From: Iocasia fonsfrigidae
Lineage (GTDB): Bacteria; Bacillota; Halanaerobiia; Halanaerobiales; DTU029
Length of the DNA stretch: 64,000 nt
Direction: 5' to 3'
Assembly: GCF_017751145.1 (NCBI RefSeq)
Contig: NZ_CP046640.1
Coordinates: forward strand, 1,654,137 to 1,718,136
Part shown: positions 55,011-63,416 of the stretch, in pieces
Position numbering within the stretch: the first letter of the stretch is position 1
Layout of the letters: every line of letters starts with the position of its first letter
The notes under the pieces: generated by a model
Told to the model about the DNA's origin: nothing
Database searches by the model: none
What the model saw: the letters and a program-made list of their open reading frames with translations, nothing else
Program-made: the position numbers and the translations under genes

Positions 55011-56164
55011 TAATGACCTGCAGTTATCCTATCAAAAACCCTTTGCTCTTTATGTTCATATACCTTTTTGTTCAGAGAAATGTAATTACTGTGATTTTTA
55101 TTCAGAGAGATATAGTCATTCTGCACTAGAGGGTTTTTATCAAGGAATACAGCGAGAGATTGAATTATATACCAACTTAATTGAGCGGCCAGTACTTAAA
55201 ACTATATATAGGGGGTGGTACCCCCAGTTTAATTAAACCGGCCTATTTGGTCGGTTTAATTGAAAAGATAAGACAACATTTTGATCTTGCTATGGTAGAG
55301 GAAATAAGTATAGAAGTAAATCCAGGCTCGATTACAAAGGATAAATTATTAAAATATAAGGAAGCAGGGATTAATAGAATTAGCCTGGGGGTTCAGTCTT
55401 TTAATGATAATGAGTTGAATTTTCTGGGTAGAAAACACACAGTCGGTCAGGCTTTAGAAGCAGTTGAACTCTTACAGAGGGTTTTCCAGAATTATAATCT
55501 TGATTTAATATTTGCTATTCCTGGACAGAGTCTTAAGTCCTGGCAGGAGACCCTAAAACAGGTTTTATCATTTCAGCCACCACATCTTTCTATTTATAAT
55601 TTGCAGATTGAAAAAGGTACTCCTTTAGCTAATATGTTAGAAGAGGGAGAGATAAAGGTTGTTGATGATACTTTGGATGCTGAAATGTATCTTCTGGCCA
55701 GGGAATTATTTAATCTTCATGATTTTAAACAATATGAGATATCCAATTTTTCTAGAAAGGGATTTGATTCTATTCATAATCAAATTTACTGGCATTATCA
55801 ACCCTATTTAGGGATAGGGCCTGCTGCTGTAAGTTTTGATGGTAGGATTCGTTTTGCTAATAAAGCAGATTTGCCAAAATACATTAATAATCTTACCAAT
55901 AGTGTTTTACCAGTCGAGAATATAGAAAGGCTGTCAATAAAAGAACAAATCTCTGAAATGATTTTTATGGGTTTACGCTTGACAGATGGTATTTCATTAG
56001 CAGAATTTACTGATAGGTTCACAGTAGACCTGCTGAAGCTTTATCAATTGGAAATAGAAGATTGTTTGAGCAAAGGGCTTATTGAAATAAAGGACAAGCA
56101 TATAAGGTTAAGTGAAAAGGGTCTATTGTTAGGTAATGAAGTGTTTATGAAATTTCTTAAGTGA
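55003..56164 (+). pseudogene. hemW: HemW (radical SAM heme chaperone / coproporphyrinogen oxidase-like), frameshifted
   Basis: HemW homolog. ATG 55003 overlaps the lepA stop. The first frame holds ALYVHIPFCSEKCNYCDFYS (cluster CX3CX2C) and continues to LKTIY before stopping at 55234-55236. Another frame picks up YIGGGTPSLIKPAYLVGLIE, PGSITKDKLLKYKEAGINRI, GVQSFNDNELNFLGR and the rest to 56164. The switch lies in the simple stretch AAAACTATATATAGGGGG (about 55198-55215): either two bases of a TA repeat are missing or one A is extra. All other HemW motifs are intact. A sequence error or a recent mutation is possible. Confidence 0.78.
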
Positions 56165-56200
56165 TTTTTATAATTCTAGAAATTATGAACTTTGAAGGCC

Positions 56201-56324
56201 GACAGATATATTTGTTTTCCTTGTCGTGCGCTGAGGTGTCCTACCTTCGCTTACTGTCAAGAAATTCTCCTCCGGCGTCGTGCCTACGGATAATTTCTAG
56301 AGTCGTCCAACAAATATATCTGTC
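56201..56324 (+). repeat. Structured repeat family A, copy A3
   Basis: Outer stem GACAGATATATTTGTT (56201-56216) with AACAAATATATCTGTC (56309-56324), 16 bp and perfect. Inner stem AGAAATTCTCC (56260-56270) with GGATAATTTCT (56288-56298), 10 of 11 paired, closing the 17-base loop TCCGGCGTCGTGCCTAC. Joints CCTTGTCGT and TAGAGTCGTCC are conserved. It lies 36 bases after hemW and 19 bases before the reversed copy A4. Confidence 0.88.
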
Positions 56325-56343
56325 TGAGTTAAGGTAGCTAAGT

Positions 56344-56467
56344 AATAATTTTAATTCTGTAGCGGCTCTAACTTTTTGTGGAGGCAGGACGCCGGAACAA
56401 AAAGTTGTGACAGAGAACGGAGGCACGGATGCCGGAGAGAACGACAAGCGGAAGAATTAAAATTATT
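56344..56467 (-). repeat. Structured repeat family A, copy A4 (reverse orientation)
   Basis: Outer stem AATAATTTTAATTCT (56344-56358) with AGAATTAAAATTATT (56453-56467), 15 bp and perfect. Inner stem AACTTTTTGT (56370-56379) with ACAAAAAGTT (56397-56406), 10 bp, closing a 17-base loop. Reversed, it closely matches copy A1 in loops and inner stem, including the second small hairpin GGCATCCGTGCC where A1 has GGTATCCGTACC (compensated pair). With A3 it fills the 468-base gap before hrcA. Confidence 0.88.
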
Positions 56468-56546
56468 CTCGATCAATTTAGGATGACGTAGCCACTTTGT
56501 TCTTACTAATAAGGTAAGGGATATTTTTCATTTTGGAAATACAATG

Positions 56547-56613
56547 TTGACAAAATTGTGTTAATATGTTATTTTATTATTAGTAATTAGCACTCTTTAT
56601 AATTGAGTGCTAA
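56547..56613 (+). promoter_or_regulatory. hrcA operon promoter with CIRCE operator
   Basis: TTGACA (56547-56552), a 17-base spacer and TATTTT (56570-56575), followed by a perfect CIRCE inverted repeat TTAGCACTC - 9 bases - GAGTGCTAA (56587-56613). HrcA binds CIRCE and represses the heat-shock operon; titration of GroE by unfolded protein relieves it. Confidence 0.95.
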
Positions 56614-56632
56614 CAAAAAAGGGGGCCAGCCG

Positions 56633-57679
56633 ATGGTTGAAGAAGTTGAAAGGCGGAAAAAAGAGATACTTAAAGCGATTATTCATGAGCATATTTTTAC
56701 TGCCGAACCCGTTGGTTCACGTACCCTGGCCAAATCATATGAACTAGGTGTAAGTTCTGCAACAATCCGGAATGAAATGTCTGATTTAGAGGAACTAGGT
56801 TATCTTGAACAGCCCTATACATCTGCTGGACGGATTCCTTCTGATAAAGCCTACCGTTTTTATGTCGATACACTTATTAATGATAGAGAGAATCTGAATC
56901 TAGAATTAATTAAACTACTTAATAATTTTAATTATGAAAGACAGGGCATTCAGCAGATAATGTCTAATATGGCTAAGATGTTATCGAGTGTTACCCGCTA
57001 CACATCAGTTGTCAGCGAACCACAGATGAAAAAAAGTAGAATTAAACAGATCCAGTTAATACCAGTAGAAGGGAAGAGGATTTTAATAGTTCTGATAACA
57101 AACACAGGAATTGTGCATAATAAAATTGTTAAATTAAAGCAAGATCTTAACCCAAGACAACTTGGGTATTTAAATGAGTATCTATTTAATAATTTAAAGG
57201 ATAAGCGGATAAAGGGTATAAACAATCTTGTTTTGCAGGAACTGGAAAAGAGATTAATTAAAAGACTGGATTTATCTCAGGAAATAATTGAATTAGTCTA
57301 CAAAGGATTAGAGATGGTATCTAAAGAGGATGATTTTAAAATATATTTAGGTGGTACTTCTTATATCCTTGAACAACCAGAGTTCAATGATTTAGATAAC
57401 CTAAAAAAGGTCTTAAATATACTTGATCATGAAGAAATGCTAAAAGACCTTTTAGTTACTATACCCAATAAAGAACTTGAGGTAATGATAGGTCATGAAA
57501 ATAAAATTGAAGAAATGAAGAAATGTAGTCTCGTTTTTGCTTCTTACACTGTTGGTGATATGGCTTCTGGAAAAATCGGTGTTATAGGTCCTACCAGGAT
57601 GGAGTATTCCAGGGTAATTGCTTCAGTTAATACTGTAGCAGAACTAATGGGTAAGATTATATCAGAATTAAGTGGGTGA
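56633..57679 (+). CDS. hrcA: Heat-inducible transcription repressor HrcA
   Basis: A 348-residue repressor. The N-terminal winged helix is EERRKKEILKAIIHEHI-like (here VERRKKEILKAIIHEHIFTA), then PVGSRTLAKSYELGVSSATI and NEMSDLEELGYLEQPYTSAG, typical of HrcA. The C-terminal GAF-like domain ends with IGVIGPTRMEYSRVIASVNT. It binds the CIRCE element 20 bases upstream of its own gene. Start ATG 56633 follows AAAGGGGG; an upstream in-frame start at 56603 lies inside CIRCE and is not used. Confidence 0.96.
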   Translation: MVEEVERRKKEILKAIIHEHIFTAEPVGSRTLAKSYELGVSSATIRNEMSDLEELGYLEQPYTSAGRIPSDKAYRFYVDTLINDRENLNLELIKLLNNFNYERQGIQQIMSNMAKMLSSVTRYTSVVSEPQMKKSRIKQIQLIPVEGKRILIVLITNTGIVHNKIVKLKQDLNPRQLGYLNEYLFNNLKDKRIKGINNLVLQELEKRLIKRLDLSQEIIELVYKGLEMVSKEDDFKIYLGGTSYILEQPEFNDLDNLKKVLNILDHEEMLKDLLVTIPNKELEVMIGHENKIEEMKKCSLVFASYTVGDMASGKIGVIGPTRMEYSRVIASVNTVAELMGKIISELSG

Positions 57680-57684
57680 TGATA

Positions 57685-58296
57685 ATGGTAGAAAAAAATG
57701 CTAAGAAGAAAGATGAAGAGGTATTGGAACAGCAGTCTGAAACTGAAAAAGAGGATTTAGAAACTAAAACGGTTAGAGAAGGGGATATAAAGATAGAGGA
57801 AGAAGATGGGTTAGAAGAAAACATAGAGGAAGAAGTAATAGATGTTGAGGAGTTAGAAGAAGAAATAGCAAAGCTGCAGGAAGAGAAAGATGCCTTTTTC
57901 AATCAATTACAGCGTCTACAGGCTGATTTTTCTAATTATAAAAAGAGGGTTGAGAAGGAGAAAGGGCGAGCTTATCAGCAGACAAAGATAGAACTTATTG
58001 GTGAATTACTTCCTGTAATAGATAATTTTGAAAGAGCTCTTGCCCAGGAAGATAATGGTGGTGAATTCTATCAAGGTGTTGAAATGATTTACCGGCAGAT
58101 AATAACTTATCTGGAAAAACAGGGAGTAAAGGCGATTGAGGCTGAAGGAGAACAATTTGATCATAATTATCATGAAGCAGTAATGCAGGTTGAAGATGAT
58201 GACTATGAATCTGGAACTATTATTAAAGAAATACAGAAGGGGTACATAATGGAAGATAGGGTAATTAGACCTACTATGGTGAAGGTGGCTCAATAG
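57685..58296 (+). CDS. grpE: Nucleotide exchange factor GrpE
   Basis: A 203-residue co-chaperone. A long acidic N-terminal coiled coil (EEEIAKLQEEKDAFFNQLQR-like region, here about residues 55-100) leads into QADFSNYKKRVEKEK, then the beta domain with GVEMIYRQI, FDHNYHEAVMQVE and the final DRVIRPTMVKVAQ. It releases ADP from DnaK. Start ATG 57685 is 5 bases after the hrcA stop, with GTGGGTGATG as ribosome site. Strong acid bias is common in the family. Confidence 0.95.
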   Translation: MVEKNAKKKDEEVLEQQSETEKEDLETKTVREGDIKIEEEDGLEENIEEEVIDVEELEEEIAKLQEEKDAFFNQLQRLQADFSNYKKRVEKEKGRAYQQTKIELIGELLPVIDNFERALAQEDNGGEFYQGVEMIYRQIITYLEKQGVKAIEAEGEQFDHNYHEAVMQVEDDDYESGTIIKEIQKGYIMEDRVIRPTMVKVAQ

Positions 58297-58374
58297 GTTT
58301 TTAAATATAACTAAATTTGAGATTTAATTTCTAAAGACTTAACAGAATATAACATTTATAAGGAGGAATTTGAA

Positions 58375-60210
58375 ATGGGTAAAATAATTGGTATTGACTT
58401 AGGAACAACTAATTCATGTGTGGCTGTAACTGAGGGGGGAGAACCCTCTGTCATACCTAATGCAGAAGGTAATAGAACTACTCCTTCTGTTGTCGCAATT
58501 TCAAAAAAGGGTGAACGTCTGGTAGGGGAAACTGCTAAGAGACAGGCGATTACAAACCCTGATCAGACTGTTAGCTCTATTAAACGACATATGGGAACTG
58601 ATTATAAAGTTAATTTAAATGGTAAAGACCAGACTCCACAACAGATATCAGCTATGATTTTGCAGAAACTAAAACGTGATGCAGAAGAATACCTTGGTGA
58701 AGAGGTTACAGAAGCAGTTATTACTGTTCCTGCATATTTTACTGATAGTCAGCGTCAGGCCACCAAGGATGCTGGTAAGATTGCAGGATTAGAAGTCAAG
58801 AGGATAATAAATGAACCTACAGCTGCTTCTCTGGCATATGGTCTGGAGGATGATAAAGAACAGACCATTCTGGTATTTGATCTTGGTGGTGGGACATTTG
58901 ATGTATCTATTTTAGAACTTGGTGATGGTGTGTTTCAGGTTGTGTCTACTAGTGGTAACAATCACTTGGGTGGTGATGATTTTGATAAAAAGGTTATGGA
59001 TTATCTGGCTGATGAATTTAAGAAAGAACATGGTGTAGACCTGCGTAAAGATAGAATGGCAATGCAGCGCTTGAAAGATGCTGCCGAAAAAGCGAAGAAA
59101 GAATTGTCATCAGTGATGACTACTAATGTTAATCTACCTTTTATTACCCAGACTGATGATGGCCCAAAACACCTGGATGTAGATATAACCCGGGCTAAAT
59201 TTGATGAATTAACTGCTGACCTTGTTGAGAAGACAATGGAACCTTCACGAAGGGCTCTCAAGGATGCTGATATGTCACCTTCTGATATAGATGAGGTTAT
59301 ACTTGTTGGTGGTTCTACCAGAATTCCAGCTGTTCAGGAAGCAGTCAAAAAATTAATTGGTAAGGATCCCCATAAAGGTATTAACCCTGATGAAGTTGTG
59401 GCTATGGGTGCTGCTATTCAGGGTGGTATTATGGCAGGGGATGTAAATGATATTGTCTTATTAGATGTTACCCCATTATCTCTTGGTATTGAAACACTTG
59501 GTGGTGTTTTCACTAAATTGATTGACAGGAATACTACTATACCTACTGAAAAGAGTAAGGTTTTTTCAACTGCTGCTGACAATCAGACCAGTGTGGATAT
59601 TCATGTTTTACAGGGTGAAAGGAAGATGGCCAGTCATAATAAGACACTGGGACGTTTTCAGTTGACAAATATCCCGCCAGCTCCCAGGGGAGTTCCGCAA
59701 ATAGAGGTAACCTTTAAAATCGATACTAATGGTATTGTTCATGTCTCAGCTAAAGACCTGGGGACAGGTAATGAACAAAATATCACTATTAAATCATCTA
59801 CTGGATTATCTGATGAGGAAATAGACCAAATGGTAAATGAAGCTGAGGCTCATGAAGAAGAAGATAAAAAACGTCTAGAAGAGATTGAAGCCAGGAATGA
59901 GGCAGACAGCCTTGTCTATCAGACAGAAAAGACTCTTAAAGATGCAGGGGATAAGGTTGAGCAGTCTGTAAAGGATAAAGTTGAGCAGGCTAAGGATGAC
60001 CTTAAAAAGGCTCTTGAAGGTGAAGATATAGAAGAGATTAAAAATAAGACAGAGGCTTTAACCAATGAATTGACTGAATTAAGCAGTCAACTCTATGCCC
60101 AGGCTCAGCAGCAGGCAGAGCAAGCAGGTCAGGACCCAGCAGGAGATACTGGTGATGACAATACTGTTGATGTAGATTATGAAGAAGTGGATGAGGAAGA
60201 TAATGAATAA
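58375..60210 (+). CDS. dnaK: Chaperone DnaK (Hsp70)
   Basis: A 611-residue Hsp70 with ATPase domain motifs [48 protein letters not shown] and [14 protein letters not shown], and substrate-domain motif [16 protein letters not shown]. The C-terminal lid ends in the acidic tail [14 protein letters not shown]. It refolds proteins with DnaJ and GrpE. AAGGAGG precedes ATG 58375. A hairpin and a repeat copy separate it from dnaJ. Confidence 0.98.
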   Translation: MGKIIGIDLGTTNSCVAVTEGGEPSVIPNAEGNRTTPSVVAISKKGERLVGETAKRQAITNPDQTVSSIKRHMGTDYKVNLNGKDQTPQQISAMILQKLKRDAEEYLGEEVTEAVITVPAYFTDSQRQATKDAGKIAGLEVKRIINEPTAASLAYGLEDDKEQTILVFDLGGGTFDVSILELGDGVFQVVSTSGNNHLGGDDFDKKVMDYLADEFKKEHGVDLRKDRMAMQRLKDAAEKAKKELSSVMTTNVNLPFITQTDDGPKHLDVDITRAKFDELTADLVEKTMEPSRRALKDADMSPSDIDEVILVGGSTRIPAVQEAVKKLIGKDPHKGINPDEVVAMGAAIQGGIMAGDVNDIVLLDVTPLSLGIETLGGVFTKLIDRNTTIPTEKSKVFSTAADNQTSVDIHVLQGERKMASHNKTLGRFQLTNIPPAPRGVPQIEVTFKIDTNGIVHVSAKDLGTGNEQNITIKSSTGLSDEEIDQMVNEAEAHEEEDKKRLEEIEARNEADSLVYQTEKTLKDAGDKVEQSVKDKVEQAKDDLKKALEGEDIEEIKNKTEALTNELTELSSQLYAQAQQQAEQAGQDPAGDTGDDNTVDVDYEEVDEEDNE

Positions 60211-60292
60211 ATACTAACATTTTGAACAATGAATTAATATAAATAGTATATGGGTTCAAAGTATAGTTATATGTTTAATTTGGTTGTTGCTT

Positions 60293-60318
60293 GAGGGGGG
60301 GGATATTTCCCCTCTTTT
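60293..60318 (+). terminator. Terminator-like hairpin after dnaK
   Basis: GAGGGG (from 60293) pairs with CCCCTC (60309-60314), followed by four T's. It lies before repeat A5 and may reduce readthrough from dnaK into dnaJ. Confidence 0.65.
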
Positions 60319-60379
60319 GACTGTTTAATATTATTAAGAAATTATATTTTTTTGAGATTTTGGATAACTTTAAAGGTCG

Positions 60380-60501
60380 ACCAATATATTTACTTACCTT
60401 GTCGTGCACTGCGGCGTCCTGCCTTCGTTTACTGTCGAGAAATTGTCTTCCGGCATCCTGCCTCCAGACAATTTCTAGAGTCGTCCAGTAAATATATTGG
60501 T
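60380..60501 (+). repeat. Structured repeat family A, copy A5
   Basis: Outer stem ACCAATATATTTACT (60380-60394) with AGTAAATATATTGGT (60487-60501), 15 bp and perfect. Inner stem AGAAATTGTCT (60438-60448) with AGACAATTTCT (60466-60476), 11 bp, closing the 17-base loop TCCGGCATCCTGCCTCC. It lies between dnaK and dnaJ in a 447-base gap. Apart from the dnaK hairpin, the rest of the gap shows no recognisable feature. Confidence 0.9.
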
Positions 60502-60657
60502 CTGGTTTATGATAAGTAGTTAACTTTGTATAAGAAGTGATTCTAAGAAAACATTAATGATTGTTGATTAAGTCTGGATGGCCGTTAGCCCAATTTATTA
60601 ATATAAATATTTAAATAGGTTTGTAGAGTAATTTTGTTTAAAAAAGGTGGTGTTAAG

Positions 60658-61791
60658 GTGGCTGAGAAAAGAGATTATTATGAGATATTGGGTTTGAGTC
60701 GTGAGGCTGATGAGAGTGAGATTAAAAAGGCCTATCGTAAGAAGGCCAGGAAATTACACCCTGATGTTAATAAAGATGACCCCAATGCGGAAGAAAAGTT
60801 TAAAGAACTATCAGAGGCTTATGAAATATTGAGTGACCCTAATAAAAGGGCACGTTATGATCAGTATGGTCATTCCGGGATAAATGATAATGATTTTAAT
60901 TTTGATGACTTTGCCCGTGGTGGTTTTGGTGGGTTTGAAGACATGTCTGATATTTTTGATATGTTTTTTGGTGGTGGTATGGGAGGTAGACGTCGTGGCC
61001 CACAGAGGGGTTCAGACCTGCAGTACCGTTTGACTATAGATTTTGAAAAGGCTGTTTTTGGTGGGAGTGAAGAGATAAGTATACCCAGGACTGAGACCTG
61101 TGATACATGTCATGGTTCAGGGGCTAAACCAGGTAGTAAGGCTAAAACCTGTCCACAGTGTAATGGAAATGGCCAGGTCAGGACTTCACAGCAGACACCT
61201 TTTGGTCATTTTACCCAGACAAGGGTTTGTGATAAATGTGGGGGTACTGGTAAGGTTATAGATAATCCCTGTTCAAATTGTCATGGTCAAGGAAAGGTCA
61301 GGAAAAGGAGAAAGATTACAGTTAATATCCCTGCTGGGGTCTCGAATGGGAATAAATTAAGAATGTCTGGTGAGGGTGAGGCTGGTGATCATGGTGCAAG
61401 AAATGGTGATTTATATATTGTAATTCAGGTCAAAGAACATAAAATCTTCAAACGCAAACAAGATAATATTTATTGTGAGGTACCAATTAATTTTGTTCAG
61501 GCTATACTTGGTGATGAGATTGAAGTACCTACACTGGAAGGGAAGGTTAAGTTTACTATTCCAGAAGGTACTCAACCTGGTACTACTTTTAGATTGAAGA
61601 ACAAAGGTATTGCACATCTTAATAGTTACGGTAGGGGAGATGAGTACATTAAGGTAAAGGTAGTGATTCCTAAAACCCTTAGTGAAAAACAGAAGAAGAT
61701 CTTAATGGAATTTGCTGAGGAATCTGGTGAAGAGATTAATCCTGAACACAAAAGCTGGCTGGAGAAAGTAAGGGATGTTCTTGGGGTGTGA
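60658..61791 (+). CDS. dnaJ: Chaperone DnaJ (Hsp40)
   Basis: A 377-residue type I Hsp40. The J-domain has the HPD motif (KLHPDVNK near residue 35). It is followed by a G/F-rich segment ([20 protein letters not shown]), four zinc-finger repeats CxxCxGxG ([32 protein letters not shown]) and the C-terminal substrate domains. It delivers clients to DnaK. GTG 60658 follows AAAAGGTGGTG, giving [13 protein letters not shown]; the longer frame from 60634 has no such fit. Confidence 0.97.
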   Translation: MAEKRDYYEILGLSREADESEIKKAYRKKARKLHPDVNKDDPNAEEKFKELSEAYEILSDPNKRARYDQYGHSGINDNDFNFDDFARGGFGGFEDMSDIFDMFFGGGMGGRRRGPQRGSDLQYRLTIDFEKAVFGGSEEISIPRTETCDTCHGSGAKPGSKAKTCPQCNGNGQVRTSQQTPFGHFTQTRVCDKCGGTGKVIDNPCSNCHGQGKVRKRRKITVNIPAGVSNGNKLRMSGEGEAGDHGARNGDLYIVIQVKEHKIFKRKQDNIYCEVPINFVQAILGDEIEVPTLEGKVKFTIPEGTQPGTTFRLKNKGIAHLNSYGRGDEYIKVKVVIPKTLSEKQKKILMEFAEESGEEINPEHKSWLEKVRDVLGV

Positions 61792-61794
61792 TAA

Positions 61795-62661
61795 ATGAAC
61801 TGGCAGGAAGTAAGGGTTGAAATAGCTAAGGAGGCAGCTGAGGCAGTTGCCCATTATCTACAGGAAAATAGTAAACATGGTGTAGTAATTAAAGAGAATG
61901 ATGAATATATGGAAATTACTGCTTATTATCCAGCTGATGATAGTTTTTCAGAAAATCTAAGGGATTTAAAGGAATGGGTTAAAAATTTGAAGAAATTCGG
62001 TCTTGAGACTGGTAAAGTGAAGTACCAGTTACAATTAACAGCAGAAGAAGACTGGTCTACAAGCTGGCAATCTTTTTTTAAGTCGCTTTATCTGGGTGAT
62101 AGGTTTTTAATATGTCCTGGTTGGGAAGATTGTGATGATAAAGAACGTATTATTATTAAAATAGACCCGGGTATGGCTTTTGGAGTAGGTAGTCATGAAA
62201 CTACAGAATTATCTATACAACTCCTGGAAAAGTATATAGGTAATAAGACAGTTAAAATGCTCGATATTGGTACGGGGACAGGGATATTATCTATTGTTGC
62301 TGCCTATCTTGGTGTTAATAATATTTTAGGGATAGATATTGATAAAGCAGCAGTTAAGGCTGCTAGAGAGAATATTGTAATAAATAATGTTAGTGACAGT
62401 GTTACGGTAATCCAGGGGGATCTTACTGAGAGCTTAAGTGTTAAATTTCCATTGATTATCGCTAATTTATTACCAGATATTATAGAAAGACTCTTAAAAA
62501 CAGTCGTTTCTTTAATGGAAAAAGATGGTCTTTTAATATTATCAGGAATTATTAGTAATAAAGAAGATAAAATTATAAATTTAGCCCGTGGAGAGGGATT
62601 AACAGTGATTGAGCAATGTTCCTTAGGGGAATGGGTTAGCCTGGTATTAAGGAAGGATTGA
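61795..62661 (+). CDS. prmA: Ribosomal protein L11 methyltransferase
   Basis: A 288-residue PrmA. The N-terminal L11-recognition domain (MNWQEVRVEIAKEAAEAVAH) is followed by GMAFGVGSHETTELSIQLLE (linker) and the SAM-binding fold MLDIGTGTGILSIVAAYLG with GIDIDKAAVKAARENI and PLIIANLLPDII. It trimethylates residues of L11. It starts 3 bases after dnaJ and is coupled to rsmE, the usual order in Firmicutes. Confidence 0.95.
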   Translation: MNWQEVRVEIAKEAAEAVAHYLQENSKHGVVIKENDEYMEITAYYPADDSFSENLRDLKEWVKNLKKFGLETGKVKYQLQLTAEEDWSTSWQSFFKSLYLGDRFLICPGWEDCDDKERIIIKIDPGMAFGVGSHETTELSIQLLEKYIGNKTVKMLDIGTGTGILSIVAAYLGVNNILGIDIDKAAVKAARENIVINNVSDSVTVIQGDLTESLSVKFPLIIANLLPDIIERLLKTVVSLMEKDGLLILSGIISNKEDKIINLARGEGLTVIEQCSLGEWVSLVLRKD

Positions 62662-62665
62662 TATT

Positions 62666-63415
62666 ATGCACAGATTTTTTGTAGATAAGGATGATATTGA
62701 TGGTAGTGTGGTTAGAATCACAGGAAGTGATTTTAACCACCTTTCTCATTCACTAAGATTAGCCCCAGAGGATAAGATAATTGTCTCTAATGGGGACGGC
62801 TGGGATTATCTTGTTGAACTACAAAATTTTAGTGATCAATCTGTTAAAGGCAGGATTATAAATAAGGAAAAAAACCGTTCTGAACCTTTATTAGATATAA
62901 CAATAGCCCAGGCTATTCCTAAAAAGACTAATATGGATTATATTATTCAAAAATGTACTGAACTTGGGGTGAAAAATTTTATACCCCTGGATACTACTAG
63001 AACTATTGTTAAGTTAAAAGGGAGAAAAGAAGAAAAGAGAGTAAATAGGTGGCAGAAAATAGCCAGAGAAGCTGCTAAACAAGCCGGCAGGGGTATGATA
63101 CCAACTGTTGCCAGGGTACATAAATTAAGGGATTTAGTAAAATATAAAGATAAATATAATTTAATTATCATACCATGGGAAGAAGAGAAGTCTTGCTCAC
63201 TTATTAACCTAAAGGACAAAATAAGGGCAGTAGATAAGAGGGTACTAATAATTATTGGTCCTGAAGGGGGGTTTTCTGCTGAAGAAGTAGCAAGTATTAC
63301 TAAGATAGGTGGAATATCAATTACTTTGGGACCTAGAATTTTACGGACTGAAACGGCTGGTTTAGTTACTGCTACTGTAGTACTATATGAGACAAATGAT
63401 TTAGGGGGAAATTAA
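62666..63415 (+). CDS. rsmE: 16S rRNA (uracil1498-N3)-methyltransferase
   Basis: A 249-residue SPOUT-class methyltransferase. The N-terminal PUA-like part reads MHRFFVDKDDIDGSVVRI, NHLSHSLRLAPED. Catalytic and knot motifs are TELGVKNFIPLDTTRTIVK, WQKIAREAAKQAGRG, IIIGPEGGFSAEEV and LGPRILRTETAGLVTATVVL. It methylates U1498 of 16S rRNA. It begins 4 bases after prmA. Confidence 0.95.
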   Translation: MHRFFVDKDDIDGSVVRITGSDFNHLSHSLRLAPEDKIIVSNGDGWDYLVELQNFSDQSVKGRIINKEKNRSEPLLDITIAQAIPKKTNMDYIIQKCTELGVKNFIPLDTTRTIVKLKGRKEEKRVNRWQKIAREAAKQAGRGMIPTVARVHKLRDLVKYKDKYNLIIIPWEEEKSCSLINLKDKIRAVDKRVLIIIGPEGGFSAEEVASITKIGGISITLGPRILRTETAGLVTATVVLYETNDLGGN

Positions 63416-63416
63416 T

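Noticed and set aside
56201-56467. Reading repeats A3 and A4 as intrinsic terminators of hemW
   Set aside because: Their stems enclose 76-106 bases with conserved internal loops and no U-tract follows, which does not fit a simple terminator.
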